The position numbers and the translations under genes were made by a program. Under the pieces are notes generated by a model. That model searched no databases. It was not told where the DNA came from and saw only the letters and a program-made list of their open reading frames with translations. Shown here piece after piece: positions 1-7,625 of a stretch of 64,000 bases of DNA. Where the stretch lies: assembly GCA_903932145.1 (NCBI GenBank), contig CAIZFE010000053.1:1-64000 (forward strand), written 5' to 3'. The stretch's first letter is position 1. Each line of letters starts with the position of its first letter. This DNA comes from an uncultured Rhodopila sp. (GTDB taxonomy: Bacteria; Pseudomonadota; Alphaproteobacteria; Acetobacterales; Acetobacteraceae).

Positions 1-101
1 CCTATTTTGCCGATTTGCTGACACGCCTCGTCAACGGCTGGCCTCAAAAACGTATCGACGAACTGATGCCGTGGACCTGGGCGCTCCAACAAACCCCCTG
101 A
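1..101 (+). CDS. IS66 family transposase (TnpC-type), C-terminal fragment
   Basis: An open frame (first full codon at 3) enters from the left edge and stops at a TGA at 99-101. The visible 32 residues carry a 'LVNGWPQKRIDELMPW' segment, which matches the conserved C-terminus of IS66 transposases (general pattern LxNGHPxxRIDELLPW). Only the tail is present, so catalytic residues cannot be assessed. The DDE transposase would act on the IS66 ends, one of which is visible at 121-141. Confidence 0.75.
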   Translation, partial: YFADLLTRLVNGWPQKRIDELMPWTWALQQTP

Positions 102-1240
102 CTCGCTGGCATGTTCCCAAGGGTGGCAGAGCACCGCTTACTGTAGATCAGATAACCGTCGTTGCTTGCGTCCTTGATGAGATTGTCGAGCAGGTGGCCG
201 ATTTCCGAATGGACCGGCACGAAGCGATCGCCCGCAGCGGTCTTATCGTCCATTCTCATGAACCGGATACCCGAGGTAGGATCAACTCGGATGTCCGTCA
301 CCTGAAGCTGCGACACGCCCTCGATTCGAGCGCCCGAAAATGCGGCGATCTTGATAGCAGCCGCCAGTGGCGCGTCTGCCCTTTCTTCCGCAGCCGTCCA
401 GCAGCGAACCACATCCTCGGTAGCAAACCTTTGGCGAAGTGCCTCCTTGCCCTTTCTTCGACTGGTAGGATTTACGACCCGACGACCGGCGAACGGATTT
501 CGGTCGTCTGGCACGATCTGGTGGGATTGCATCCACGTCCAATAGTTCCGTATTTCGCCTAATTTGCGATTGACTGTTTTTGAGTGCAGCCCTGTCTCGC
601 TATCGGCGGCGATTAATCCGTCGATCCATTTCTGAACGTCCTTGCTCTCGATCTGCTCGATCGACTTTCCGACGGCTTTGTCGAATTGCTTGATCGAAGA
701 TGTCGCCTGATCGAGGGGGCGGGGCTTCAGGCCAGCGTCGGGCTTCCATTGGTCGATATAAGTGAGCAATGGCGTGGCATGGCCGGTTATAAGGTCCGCC
801 GCCTCTGCTGCTGTCTCGCCCCCTGGTAGGTGCCGAAGTGCCGAATGAACGTCGTAGCCAGCGTTACGGACCTGTTTGGCGTGATCGGCCCAGCTGTGGC
901 CATGTGCGGTGAGGACAAAATTAATTACGTCGGTAATCCGTGTGATCTCTGACGTTTCTCGATCCGTGAGTCGTTCGGAGCGGTACCGTTCGGCAAGACT
1001 TTCAGCCGTGACCAGTTCCAGCCGTTTGCCAGTTTGGCGGGCCGTTCTGATTCGGTCCTGGAGTTCGACTATTATTGGCGCGGCCACGGTCGCAGCGCGA
1101 TGCTCATCCGTGTGGCCGGTCGGCACCTTGAAAATCGATTGGCCGATAATGGCACGCACGTCGGCAGGCACCACCATCCGAACAAACCAGCGGCGGCGTT
1201 GCTGCAAGAGATAGGGATAATGTGACCTGACCATAGACAC
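44..1240 (-). pseudogene. Tyrosine recombinase/phage-type integrase, 3' end removed by IS66
   Basis: Site-specific tyrosine recombinase that would integrate or excise a genomic island. The frame encodes 398 residues, but only about the first 366 (DNA 142-1240) are native; the last ~32 are read from the inserted IS66 end. A core-binding SAM-like region is visible around residues 150-240. The first catalytic arginine is at about residue 305 (GARIEG) and the beta-strand lysine at about 333 (MDDKT). The HxxR box and the nucleophilic tyrosine, which should follow, are missing, so the product should be inactive. Translation can begin at the GTG at 1240 or the ATG at 1234; the N-terminus (RRRWFVRMVVPADVR) is typical of island integrases. 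It lies 116 bp from the 3' end of tRNA-Ser and reads away from it, the usual arrangement for a tRNA-targeted integrase. Confidence 0.8.
121..141 (-). repeat. IS66 terminal inverted repeat (right end)
   Basis: Read on the minus strand this begins GTAAGCGGTGC, the family-typical IS66 terminus. It lies 20 bases past the transposase stop codon. The junction with integrase DNA is at 141/142. Confidence 0.65.
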
Positions 1241-1355
1241 CCGAAATCGGCTTCACGCCGGACCTTAGGCGTTGGGCAAACGTTGGTCAAATCGTTGGTC
1301 AGAAACTTCGCCCGAAGGTCGATTAAGTTATTGAAATTGCCGATAATTGTGTGAC

Positions 1356-1445
1356 TGGCGGAGAGGCAGGGATTCGAACCCTGGGAACCCGCAAAGGCTC
1401 AACGGTTTTCGAGACCGCCCCGATCGACCGCTCTGGCACCTCTCC
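1356..1445 (-). tRNA. tRNA-Ser (anticodon CGA)
   Basis: The minus strand reads as a 90-nt type II tRNA. It has an acceptor stem GGAGAGG/CCTCTCC, a long variable arm typical of serine, a T-loop GGTTCGAATCC, and an encoded CCA at 1356-1358. The anticodon CGA is at 1409-1411, in the loop CTCGAAA, and decodes UCG. An integrase gene starts just beyond the 3' end, so the 3' half of this tRNA is the likely attachment site of the neighbouring island. Confidence 0.95.
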
Positions 1446-1626
1446 AGTCATAAAAGCGCAAGCGCTTTGTGCGTCGGTGGGGTCAAGTAGCCGGTCCAGG
1501 TTCGCGATGCAAGCGTCTGTTGCACAGGGCCGATCTTCCTTCGGCAACCGGACTGTCGGGCCCCTTGCCCTGTGCGCGGCAAGGTGGATTATACCGGCGA
1601 CTCACACCGCGACGGGGAAACGAAAC

Positions 1627-2010
1627 ATGACAAAATTCAATTGGGAACACATCCATCTGCGCTCACCCGATCCCGAGGCGACCGCTGAGTGGTATCAGGA
1701 CAAATTGGGCGCCGAGATCATCCGGTCGCCGATGGCCGACGGGTCCACACGCATCGATCTCAATCTGGCCGGGCAAAAAGTGTTCATCGCCAAGGCCCAA
1801 CCCGGCAAGGCGGCCGAGGCGCCGTCCTCGCCCTATTTCGGCCTGGACCATTTCGGTCTGACCGTCAGCGACATCAGGTCGGCCGTGGCCGAACTCAAGG
1901 CCAAGGGTGTGGCCTTCACCATGGACGTCACCACGAATCGGCCGGGGGTGCAGATCGCGTTCCTGACCGCGCCACAGAATGTGTCGATCGAGCTGATCCA
2001 GCGGGGCTGA
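1627..2010 (+). CDS. VOC family (glyoxalase/dioxygenase superfamily) protein
   Basis: Small single-domain vicinal-oxygen-chelate protein of 127 residues. The opening NWEHIHLRSPDPEATAEWYQ and the later GLDHFGLTVSDI are the two beta-alpha-beta-beta-beta half-modules of the fold, each supplying a candidate metal-binding histidine; a glutamate near the C-terminus (SIELIQ) is a third candidate ligand. The substrate cannot be told from sequence; glyoxalase, dioxygenase and resistance-type members look alike. The ATG at 1627 is preceded by GGGGAAAC. The open frame extends upstream through the tRNA gene but without a plausible start signal. Confidence 0.8.
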   Translation: MTKFNWEHIHLRSPDPEATAEWYQDKLGAEIIRSPMADGSTRIDLNLAGQKVFIAKAQPGKAAEAPSSPYFGLDHFGLTVSDIRSAVAELKAKGVAFTMDVTTNRPGVQIAFLTAPQNVSIELIQRG

Positions 2011-2123
2011 TCCATCGGCGTCCGGGTCTCGGCGGCTTCTTCTGATGCCGATCGGGCGGAGCGCCGCCCTCTGCGGCATCGGCCGCTTTCCAAGCCGGAG
2101 GATCTCACTATGGTGCGGCTCGC

Positions 2124-3050
2124 ATGCTTCGAAAATTCTGGTATTCGCCGTGGGCGCTTCTGGTGGCGGCCAATCTGTTTTGGGCGGGCAACATCGTCCT
2201 CGCCCGGGGCCTCACCGGCCACGTTCCGCCGATAGCGCTGGCGTACTGGCGGTGGACGGGAGCGTTCGTCGTCGCGGTGGGCTTCGCATGGCCGCGGCTG
2301 CGAACCGATTTTCCGGTCATGATGCGACACTGGAAGACCATGCTGGTTCTGTCGGCAACCGGCATCGCATCGTACAACACCATGTCCTATATCGGCCTGA
2401 ACACCACCACGGCGCTGAACGTGCTGCTGCTCCAGTCCGTCACGCCGGTGATCATTATCGTGTGGGCCTATGTGCTGTTCCGGGAACGGCCGGGGCCATG
2501 GCAAGCCTGTGGCGTGCTGGTATCGCTGGCCGGTGTTGCCGCTATCGCCGCCCGGGGTTCGCTCGAAGCTTTGGTGAACCTCAGATTGAACCCCGGCGAC
2601 GTCTGGGTTCTGGTCGCCCTTGCCATCTACGCCTTTTATTGCGTCGCCCTGCGCAAGCGTCCGGCGGTGCACCCGCTCAGCTTCCTGGTCGCCGCCATGG
2701 GCATCGGCTCCCTCATGATGCTTCCTTTCATGATCTGGGAGTTCACAACCGGCGCTCGGATCAACGGCGGTGCGGCCTCTTACCTCGCCATCGCCTACAC
2801 GGCGATTCTCCCGTCGTTCATCGCCTACCTGTTCTTCAATCGCGGGGTCGAGCTGATCGGCGCCGGACCAGCCGGTCAGTCGCTTCATCTGATGCCGCTG
2901 TTCGGCAGTATCCTGGCCGTGCTGTTCCTGCATGAAAGTTTTCAGATGTACCACGCCGCCGGCATCGCGATGATCGCGGCCGGCATTGTCCTGGCATCCA
3001 TTCAACCCGGACCGCGCCGGCTGCCCTCACCTGAACCCAAGACAACGTGA
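2124..3050 (+). CDS. EamA/DMT-superfamily transporter
   Basis: Inner-membrane protein of 308 residues with about ten hydrophobic segments arranged as two EamA repeats (about residues 8-140 and 155-295), the usual size for the drug/metabolite transporter superfamily. Landmarks include ANLFWAGNIVLARG in the first helix and the end-of-repeat glutamate motif LFRERP; the second repeat closes with LFLHESF. Members export amino acids, metabolites or drugs, and the substrate here is unknown. It is a separate transcription unit from the flanking genes as far as spacing shows (114 bp upstream gap, 75 bp downstream). Confidence 0.85.
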   Translation: MLRKFWYSPWALLVAANLFWAGNIVLARGLTGHVPPIALAYWRWTGAFVVAVGFAWPRLRTDFPVMMRHWKTMLVLSATGIASYNTMSYIGLNTTTALNVLLLQSVTPVIIIVWAYVLFRERPGPWQACGVLVSLAGVAAIAARGSLEALVNLRLNPGDVWVLVALAIYAFYCVALRKRPAVHPLSFLVAAMGIGSLMMLPFMIWEFTTGARINGGAASYLAIAYTAILPSFIAYLFFNRGVELIGAGPAGQSLHLMPLFGSILAVLFLHESFQMYHAAGIAMIAAGIVLASIQPGPRRLPSPEPKTT

Positions 3051-3124
3051 TCGGGTTGCTTCCAACAATCGCTTGATCCCCGGGTGCCCGGTGCCGACTT
3101 GTGGCCTCTGGCACGGGGGCTCGG

Positions 3125-3643
3125 ATGCAACGATCGGCTCTGGTTTTTGGGATGGTCGTCGCTTTGTTTGCCGGTTCGGTTGCGCAAGCCGATGAAACGC
3201 CAGCAGCGGACACGGTTCAACCGGTAGCGCCAACACCGGAAACCCCGGTCGCACCCGCGGTTCCGGAACCGCGGGCGAAAATCGAAACGCCGCCGCCGCC
3301 CCCGAGCGCGATCCAATCCGTTGCACCGGAGACCGCCGAGGCGATCCTCGGTCAGCGGGTTGTCGATCCGGCCGGCAAGGACATTGGCCGTTTGGTCGAT
3401 GTTCTGGTGGATGCGAATGGCCAGCCGCAGGCCGGCATCATCGACTTTGGCGGCTTCATGGGAGTGGGCAATCGCAAGGTCGCGGTGCATTGGGGTGCGC
3501 TGCATTTCAATCCCGGAGACGCCACGCACAAAATCGCGCTGGACATGACGCCGGACCAGATTCAGGACGCGCCAGAGTTCCGCAATGCCAACAAGGCGGC
3601 ATCTGTCGTCACGCCGGCCGAACCCGCGCCATCTTCGCCTTGA
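3125..3643 (+). CDS. Exported PRC-barrel domain protein
   Basis: Protein of 172 residues. Residues 1-23 form a signal peptide (MQRSALVFG..GSVAQA), followed by a Pro/Ala-rich linker and, from about residue 75, a PRC-barrel (ILGQRVVDPAGKDIGRLVDVLVD, then GGFMGVGNRKVAVHW). PRC-barrels occur in photosynthetic reaction-centre H subunits, RimM and many small alphaproteobacterial envelope proteins; here the role is unknown. The ATG at 3125 is chosen because GGGGG lies just upstream and the signal peptide starts there; a GTG at 3101 is an alternative. The next gene begins 8 bp after the stop, so the two are probably co-transcribed. Confidence 0.75.
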   Translation: MQRSALVFGMVVALFAGSVAQADETPAADTVQPVAPTPETPVAPAVPEPRAKIETPPPPPSAIQSVAPETAEAILGQRVVDPAGKDIGRLVDVLVDANGQPQAGIIDFGGFMGVGNRKVAVHWGALHFNPGDATHKIALDMTPDQIQDAPEFRNANKAASVVTPAEPAPSSP

Positions 3644-3650
3644 CCGCGTG

Positions 3651-4868
3651 ATGCTACGGTTCGCTTTCCTTCGGCCCGGCAGTAACCGAGCCCTTGATCT
3701 GGTCAATTTCTTCGTTGCCGATGTGCAGACGGGGTTTGGACCGTTCGTTGCCGTTTATCTGACCACCCATAAATGGACGCAGGTCGAGATTGGCTTTGCC
3801 CTGACATTAGGCACTGTCACCTCGCTGCTCAGTCAGTTGCCGGCGGGAATTCTGGTCGATTCCATGCGCAACAAGCGCATGGCGGCATCGGGCGCGCTGA
3901 TTGGGGTCATCATTGCCGCGCTGCTGCTGGCGGTGCAGCCGGAACAACTGCCGGTGCTGGTCGCTCAGATCCTGCACGGCTTTGCCAGTTGTGTGATCAC
4001 ACCGGCCATCGCCGCGATCAGCCTGCATCTGGCCGGTCACGCCGGCTTGGGCGAGCGGCTCGGGCGCAACGCGCGCTTTGCCTCGATCGGCAACGGGCTG
4101 GCCGCCGCGGTGATGGGGGCGACGGGAGCCTATTTCTCGTCGCGACTGGTCTTTTTGCTGACGGCCGCCTTATGCGTGCCGGCGTTGGTCGCCTTATGGG
4201 CGATCGGGCCGGGGCATCATGCGCGGTCGCAGACAACCAGCCGGGTGATGGATGTTCCGGGCTTGAAGCGGCTTTTGGCCGATCGCCGTCTGCTGGTGTT
4301 CGGCGTGTGCGTGATGCTGTTCCATTTGTCCAATGCCGCCATGCTGCCGCTGGCCGGGGCGGCGGTGACGATGCGCGCCGGTCATTTCGCCAATCTGATC
4401 ATTGCGGCCTGTATCGTGGTGCCGCAGTGTATCGTCGCCCTGCTGTCCCCTTGGGTTGGACGCGCCGCCGAGAAAATCGGGCGCAAGCGTCTGCTGCTGA
4501 TCGGGTGGGGGGCGTTGCCGTTGCGCGGTTTGCTGTTGGCGGTCCTGCCGGGCTCCTGGCCGCTGGTCATGGGCCAGGCGGTCAGCGGCGTGAGTGCCGC
4601 CGTCTTCGGCGTGCTGTTGCCCCTGCTGGCCGCCGACCTGACGTTGGGGACGTCGCACTTCAACCTGTGCATGGGCATGTTGGGGCTGGCCATGTATCTC
4701 GGTGCCGCCCTCAGCACGACCATGTCTGGTGGCATCGCGGACGCGGCCGGCATGCAGGCCGCGTTTCTGGTACTGGCCGGCGTCGGCCTGATCGGCTTCC
4801 TGACGGTTTGGCTGGCCATGTCAGAGACACGGCCAGCCAGTGACCTCAGTCCTTTAGTTCAGGAATAA
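3651..4868 (+). CDS. Major facilitator superfamily transporter
   Basis: Inner-membrane carrier of about 405 residues with twelve predicted transmembrane segments. The loop after helix 2 has the MFS signature pattern (GILVDSMRNKRM), and the mirror-image loop of the second half reads GRAAEKIGRKRLL. The opening FFVADVQTGFGPFVAVYL resembles a family of putative exporters, but the substrate cannot be assigned. It starts 8 bp after the PRC-barrel gene (ATG at 3651, with an adjacent GTG at 3648). Its 3' end overlaps the 3' end of the convergent dehydrogenase gene by 23 bp. Confidence 0.85.
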   Translation: MLRFAFLRPGSNRALDLVNFFVADVQTGFGPFVAVYLTTHKWTQVEIGFALTLGTVTSLLSQLPAGILVDSMRNKRMAASGALIGVIIAALLLAVQPEQLPVLVAQILHGFASCVITPAIAAISLHLAGHAGLGERLGRNARFASIGNGLAAAVMGATGAYFSSRLVFLLTAALCVPALVALWAIGPGHHARSQTTSRVMDVPGLKRLLADRRLLVFGVCVMLFHLSNAAMLPLAGAAVTMRAGHFANLIIAACIVVPQCIVALLSPWVGRAAEKIGRKRLLLIGWGALPLRGLLLAVLPGSWPLVMGQAVSGVSAAVFGVLLPLLAADLTLGTSHFNLCMGMLGLAMYLGAALSTTMSGGIADAAGMQAAFLVLAGVGLIGFLTVWLAMSETRPASDLSPLVQE

Positions 4869-5814
4869 CCCAGAGCGGTTTGTCGCCACGAATCACGCGC
4901 TGGCAGTTGTCGAACGCGTTGCGAAAACGGGTGTATTGATTGTCCCAGGTCGGACCCGCGAAATGCGCGGTCAGCACCACGTTTTGCAGCGCGAACAGAG
5001 GATTGTTGGGCGGTGGCGGCTCCTGATCGAACACATCCAGGCCGGCCCCGGCGATGGTGCCGTTTTGGAGTGCCTCGATCATCGCGGGTTCGTCCACGAC
5101 CGGCCCCCGGCAGGTGTTCACCAGATAGGCGGTCGGCTTCATCATTTTGAATTGCGCCGCACCCATCATGTGCCGCGTCTCTTTGCTCAGCGGCACATGC
5201 AGCGACACCACGTCGGATGTCCGCAACACTTCCTCGAACAGCGAGAACCGGACGCCCATGGCGTCGGCCTGTTCCTCGGTCAGGCGCGTGGTGTCGTAAT
5301 ACTGCACATGCATGCCGAACGCCTGCGCGAGGCGGGCGGTCTTTTTGCCGATCGTGCCTAACCCGACGATGCCCAACGTGCGGCCCTTGAGTTCATACAG
5401 CTTGATGTCATCGACATTGTTGCCGCGCCAACGGCCGGCCGCGACGTTGGTATGCTGCCAGACGATGCGCCGGCATACCGCCAGCATCAGCAGGATCGCA
5501 TGCTCCGACACCGCCGTGGAATTGGCACCACCGTTGTTGCAGATCGGTACCCCGGCTCGGCGGGCGGCTTCGATATCGCAGCGGTCGTAGCCGGCGGACA
5601 GAAGCTGGACCAATTTCAGGTTCGGAGCCGACTTGTAAAAGGCGTCATCCATGGTGCCATCGCCGAAACCAACAAGGCAGACGGCATCGGCCAGGGCAGC
5701 CTGAAATTCCGGCGTGCCGTGCCGCGCGACGACTGCGTCGAGGCTGGGTGGCAGAAGTTCGCGAGCGATGCCGATTTCGTTTAGCGGATTGTCGGCAATG
5801 ATGATTTTAGCCAT
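4846..5814 (-). CDS. D-isomer-specific 2-hydroxyacid dehydrogenase
   Basis: NAD(P)-dependent oxidoreductase of 322 residues acting on 2-hydroxyacid/2-ketoacid pairs; related to glycerate and phosphoglycerate dehydrogenases. The Rossmann motif GIVGLGTIGKK lies at about residues 148-158. The catalytic arginine is in NTCRGPVVDE (about 235), followed by the glutamate in FDQEPP and the catalytic histidine in LTAHFAGPTWDN. The last motif replaces the usual HxAG/S with HFAG. The exact substrate is not predictable. A second, only distantly similar paralogue lies at 57726-58685. Confidence 0.85.
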   Translation of the reverse strand: MAKIIIADNPLNEIGIARELLPPSLDAVVARHGTPEFQAALADAVCLVGFGDGTMDDAFYKSAPNLKLVQLLSAGYDRCDIEAARRAGVPICNNGGANSTAVSEHAILLMLAVCRRIVWQHTNVAAGRWRGNNVDDIKLYELKGRTLGIVGLGTIGKKTARLAQAFGMHVQYYDTTRLTEEQADAMGVRFSLFEEVLRTSDVVSLHVPLSKETRHMMGAAQFKMMKPTAYLVNTCRGPVVDEPAMIEALQNGTIAGAGLDVFDQEPPPPNNPLFALQNVVLTAHFAGPTWDNQYTRFRNAFDNCQRVIRGDKPLWVIPELKD

Positions 5815-6139
5815 CGGTTTCCCCAGTTTACGTTTCCGGGCCGCAGCCTAAACCGGTTTCGCCAACGCGCCAAAACTACAGCCGCGAGTCATCCCGCATG
5901 ACAGAATGCAGGCACGGTTGCGAATAGTGGCGAATTTTTGGGCAATTGCCTGCGCAAATCAGCGGGAGTTGTTACCGACTCTCGTCTCCATCGTCATGGC
6001 CCGGCGTGTCCGGGCCACCTATTGCGGCACCGTCAATGCACAGATGGCCCGGATGATCGTCCGACTAGATCGGGGGAGGGCCAGGAAGGCGTCGGTAAAG
6101 GCGTCCGTTTTGCCAGAACGAGAATAGGGGCCATGCGTA
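5815..6139. other. Intergenic region upstream of the urea operon
   Basis: This gap between the divergent dehydrogenase and urtA contains one copy of a dispersed palindromic repeat (5995-6058) and, at its right end, a sigma-54 promoter. No convincing gene is seen; open frames here show no recognisable protein. An NtrC enhancer would be expected in this stretch, but I could not identify a clear site by eye. Confidence 0.5.
5995..6058 (+). repeat. Dispersed palindromic repeat, copy 1 (degenerate right arm)
   Basis: The left arm reads CATGGCCCGGCGTGTCCGGGCC, followed by a spacer ACCTATTGCGGCACCGTCA and a partly decayed right arm (GATGGCCCGGATGAT). The same arm and spacer sequences recur at 29906-29980 and 47880-47952, and related arms at 52061-52228. 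Confidence 0.75.
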
Positions 6140-6155
6140 TGGCACGCTCGTTGCA
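6140..6155 (+). promoter_or_regulatory. Sigma-54 (RpoN) promoter of the urea transport/urease operon
   Basis: TGGCACG-CTCG-TTGCA matches the sigma-54 -24/-12 consensus (TGGCACG-N4-TTGCW) at every position, with GG and GC in the right spacing. Transcription would start near 6166, which excludes the GTG at 6158 as the urtA start and supports the ATG at 6218. It implies nitrogen-limitation control through NtrC. Confidence 0.8.
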
Positions 6156-6217
6156 TTGTGAAACATCGCCTCCGATCTCCGGGGAAACCGAAGCAACAAG
6201 CACGGGAACAGGCGCTG

Positions 6218-7555
6218 ATGTCATTGGACGAACCCATTCTTTCTCGCCGCGGTCTAGGCCGTCTCGGCGTGGCTGCTGCGACGCTCGCGGCCGTCGGCGC
6301 CGTCAAGGCCGCGAACGCGCCGGCTGAGGCGCAGACCACCGGCGGCACCATCAAGGTCGGCATTCTGCACTCCTTGTCCGGCACCATGGCGATCAGCGAA
6401 ACCACGCTGAAAGACGTCATGCTGATGCTCATCGAGCAGCAGAACAAAAAAGGCGGACTGCTCGGCAAGAAGCTCGAAGCCGTGATCGTCGATCCGGCGT
6501 CCAACTGGCCGCTGTTCGCCGAAAAGGCCCGTCAGCTGATCTCGGTCGACAAATGCGCCGCGACTTTCGGCTGCTGGACATCCGTTTCCCGCAAGTCCGT
6601 GCTGCCGGTGTTCGAGGAACTGAACAGCATCCTGTTCTATCCTGTGCAGTACGAAGGCCAGGAGTGCAGCCGCAACGTGTTCTACACCGGCGCGGCGCCA
6701 AACCAGCAGGCGATCCCGGCCGTGGATTACCTGATGGAACAAGGCAAGGTGAAGCGTTGGGTGTTGGCGGGGACTGACTATGTCTATCCGCGCACGACGA
6801 ACCAGATCCTGGAAGCCTACCTGAAGTCCAAGGGCGTCGCCGCTGCGGACATCATGATCAATTACACACCGTTCGGTCATTCCGATTGGCAGAATATCGT
6901 CGCCGACATCAAGAAATTCGGTTCGGCCGGCAAGAAGACCGCCGTCGTTTCGACCATCAATGGCGACGCGAACGTGCCGTTCTACAAGGAACTCGGCAAC
7001 CAGGGCGTCAAGGCGACCGATATCCCGGTCGTTGCCTTCTCGGTTGGCGAGGAAGAACTCGCCGGCCTCGACACCAGGCCGCTGCTCGGACATCTGGCCG
7101 CCTGGAACTATTTCCAGAGCGTCGATACCAAGGAAAACAAAGCCTTCATCGCAGCGTGGAAGGCGTTCACCAAGAACCCCAAGCGTACCACCAACGATCC
7201 CATGGAAGCCCACTACATCGGCTTCAATATGTGGGTGAAGGGTGTCGAGAAGGCCGGAACGGTCAACCCCGACGCCGTGATCGATGCATTGATCGGCGTG
7301 TCGGTGCCGAACCTGTCGGGCGGTTACTCGGCCATGATGCCAAACCATCACATCACCAAGCCGGTCCTGATCGGTGAGATCCAGGCCAACGGGCAGTTTA
7401 ATACTGTTTCCGAAACGCCCGGACTGGTCGTGGCACAGGAATGGTCCCCCTACGTCGAAGATACAAAAGATCTGATCGGCGACTGGCGGGCGCCACTGAA
7501 ATGCGGTGCGTTCAACGTGAAGACCGGCACGTGCACCGCGGGCAAGAAGGCGTAA
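6218..7555 (+). CDS. urtA: Urea ABC transporter, periplasmic urea-binding protein
   Basis: Captures urea in the periplasm and delivers it to the UrtBC permease. The protein has 445 residues. A Tat-type signal peptide is visible at the N-terminus (LSRRGLGRLG followed by a hydrophobic stretch to about residue 40). The mature part starts TIKVGILHSLSGTMAISE, the standard opening of the type-I periplasmic binding fold in UrtA/amide-binding proteins; FGCWTSVSRK and FYPVQYEGQE are characteristic of the urea-binding branch. The ATG at 6218 fits the twin-arginine signal and lies 50-odd bases downstream of the predicted sigma-54 start site. It is the first gene of the urt-ure cluster and is followed by a hairpin. 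Confidence 0.95.
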   Translation: MSLDEPILSRRGLGRLGVAAATLAAVGAVKAANAPAEAQTTGGTIKVGILHSLSGTMAISETTLKDVMLMLIEQQNKKGGLLGKKLEAVIVDPASNWPLFAEKARQLISVDKCAATFGCWTSVSRKSVLPVFEELNSILFYPVQYEGQECSRNVFYTGAAPNQQAIPAVDYLMEQGKVKRWVLAGTDYVYPRTTNQILEAYLKSKGVAAADIMINYTPFGHSDWQNIVADIKKFGSAGKKTAVVSTINGDANVPFYKELGNQGVKATDIPVVAFSVGEEELAGLDTRPLLGHLAAWNYFQSVDTKENKAFIAAWKAFTKNPKRTTNDPMEAHYIGFNMWVKGVEKAGTVNPDAVIDALIGVSVPNLSGGYSAMMPNHHITKPVLIGEIQANGQFNTVSETPGLVVAQEWSPYVEDTKDLIGDWRAPLKCGAFNVKTGTCTAGKKA

Positions 7556-7573
7556 CAGCCAACTTGCCGGAAA

Positions 7574-7613
7574 GGGGACGGCCGTTCCTCCCGGCCGTCC
7601 CCATTTCTTTTTT
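7574..7613 (+). terminator. Intercistronic hairpin with T-tract (attenuator) between urtA and urtB
   Basis: GGGGACGGCCG (7574-7584) pairs perfectly with CGGCCGTCCCC (7592-7602) across a 7-nt loop, followed by ATTTCTTTTTT. It has the form of an intrinsic terminator, yet urtB starts only 13 bp later in the same direction. It probably causes partial termination and/or stabilises the urtA message. Confidence 0.8.
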
Positions 7614-7625
7614 GAAGGGTTTGCG

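Larger units (their letters stand above)
1..141 (+). mobile_element. IS66-family insertion sequence, right end only
   Basis: The first 141 bases are the right end of an IS66-type element whose body lies outside the window. Two things show this. A reading frame ending at 101 encodes the typical C-terminal tail of the IS66 transposase. Forty bases further on the sequence ends in CCGCTTAC at 134-141, whose reverse complement GTAAGCGG is the terminal inverted-repeat start known for the IS66 family. The left end and the expected 8-bp target duplication (its partner would be near 142-149) cannot be seen. The element interrupts the integrase gene on the opposite strand. Confidence 0.8.

Noticed and set aside
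6158-6217. GTG at 6158 as urtA start
   Set aside because: It lies before the predicted sigma-54 transcription start and would bury the Tat signal behind 20 residues.
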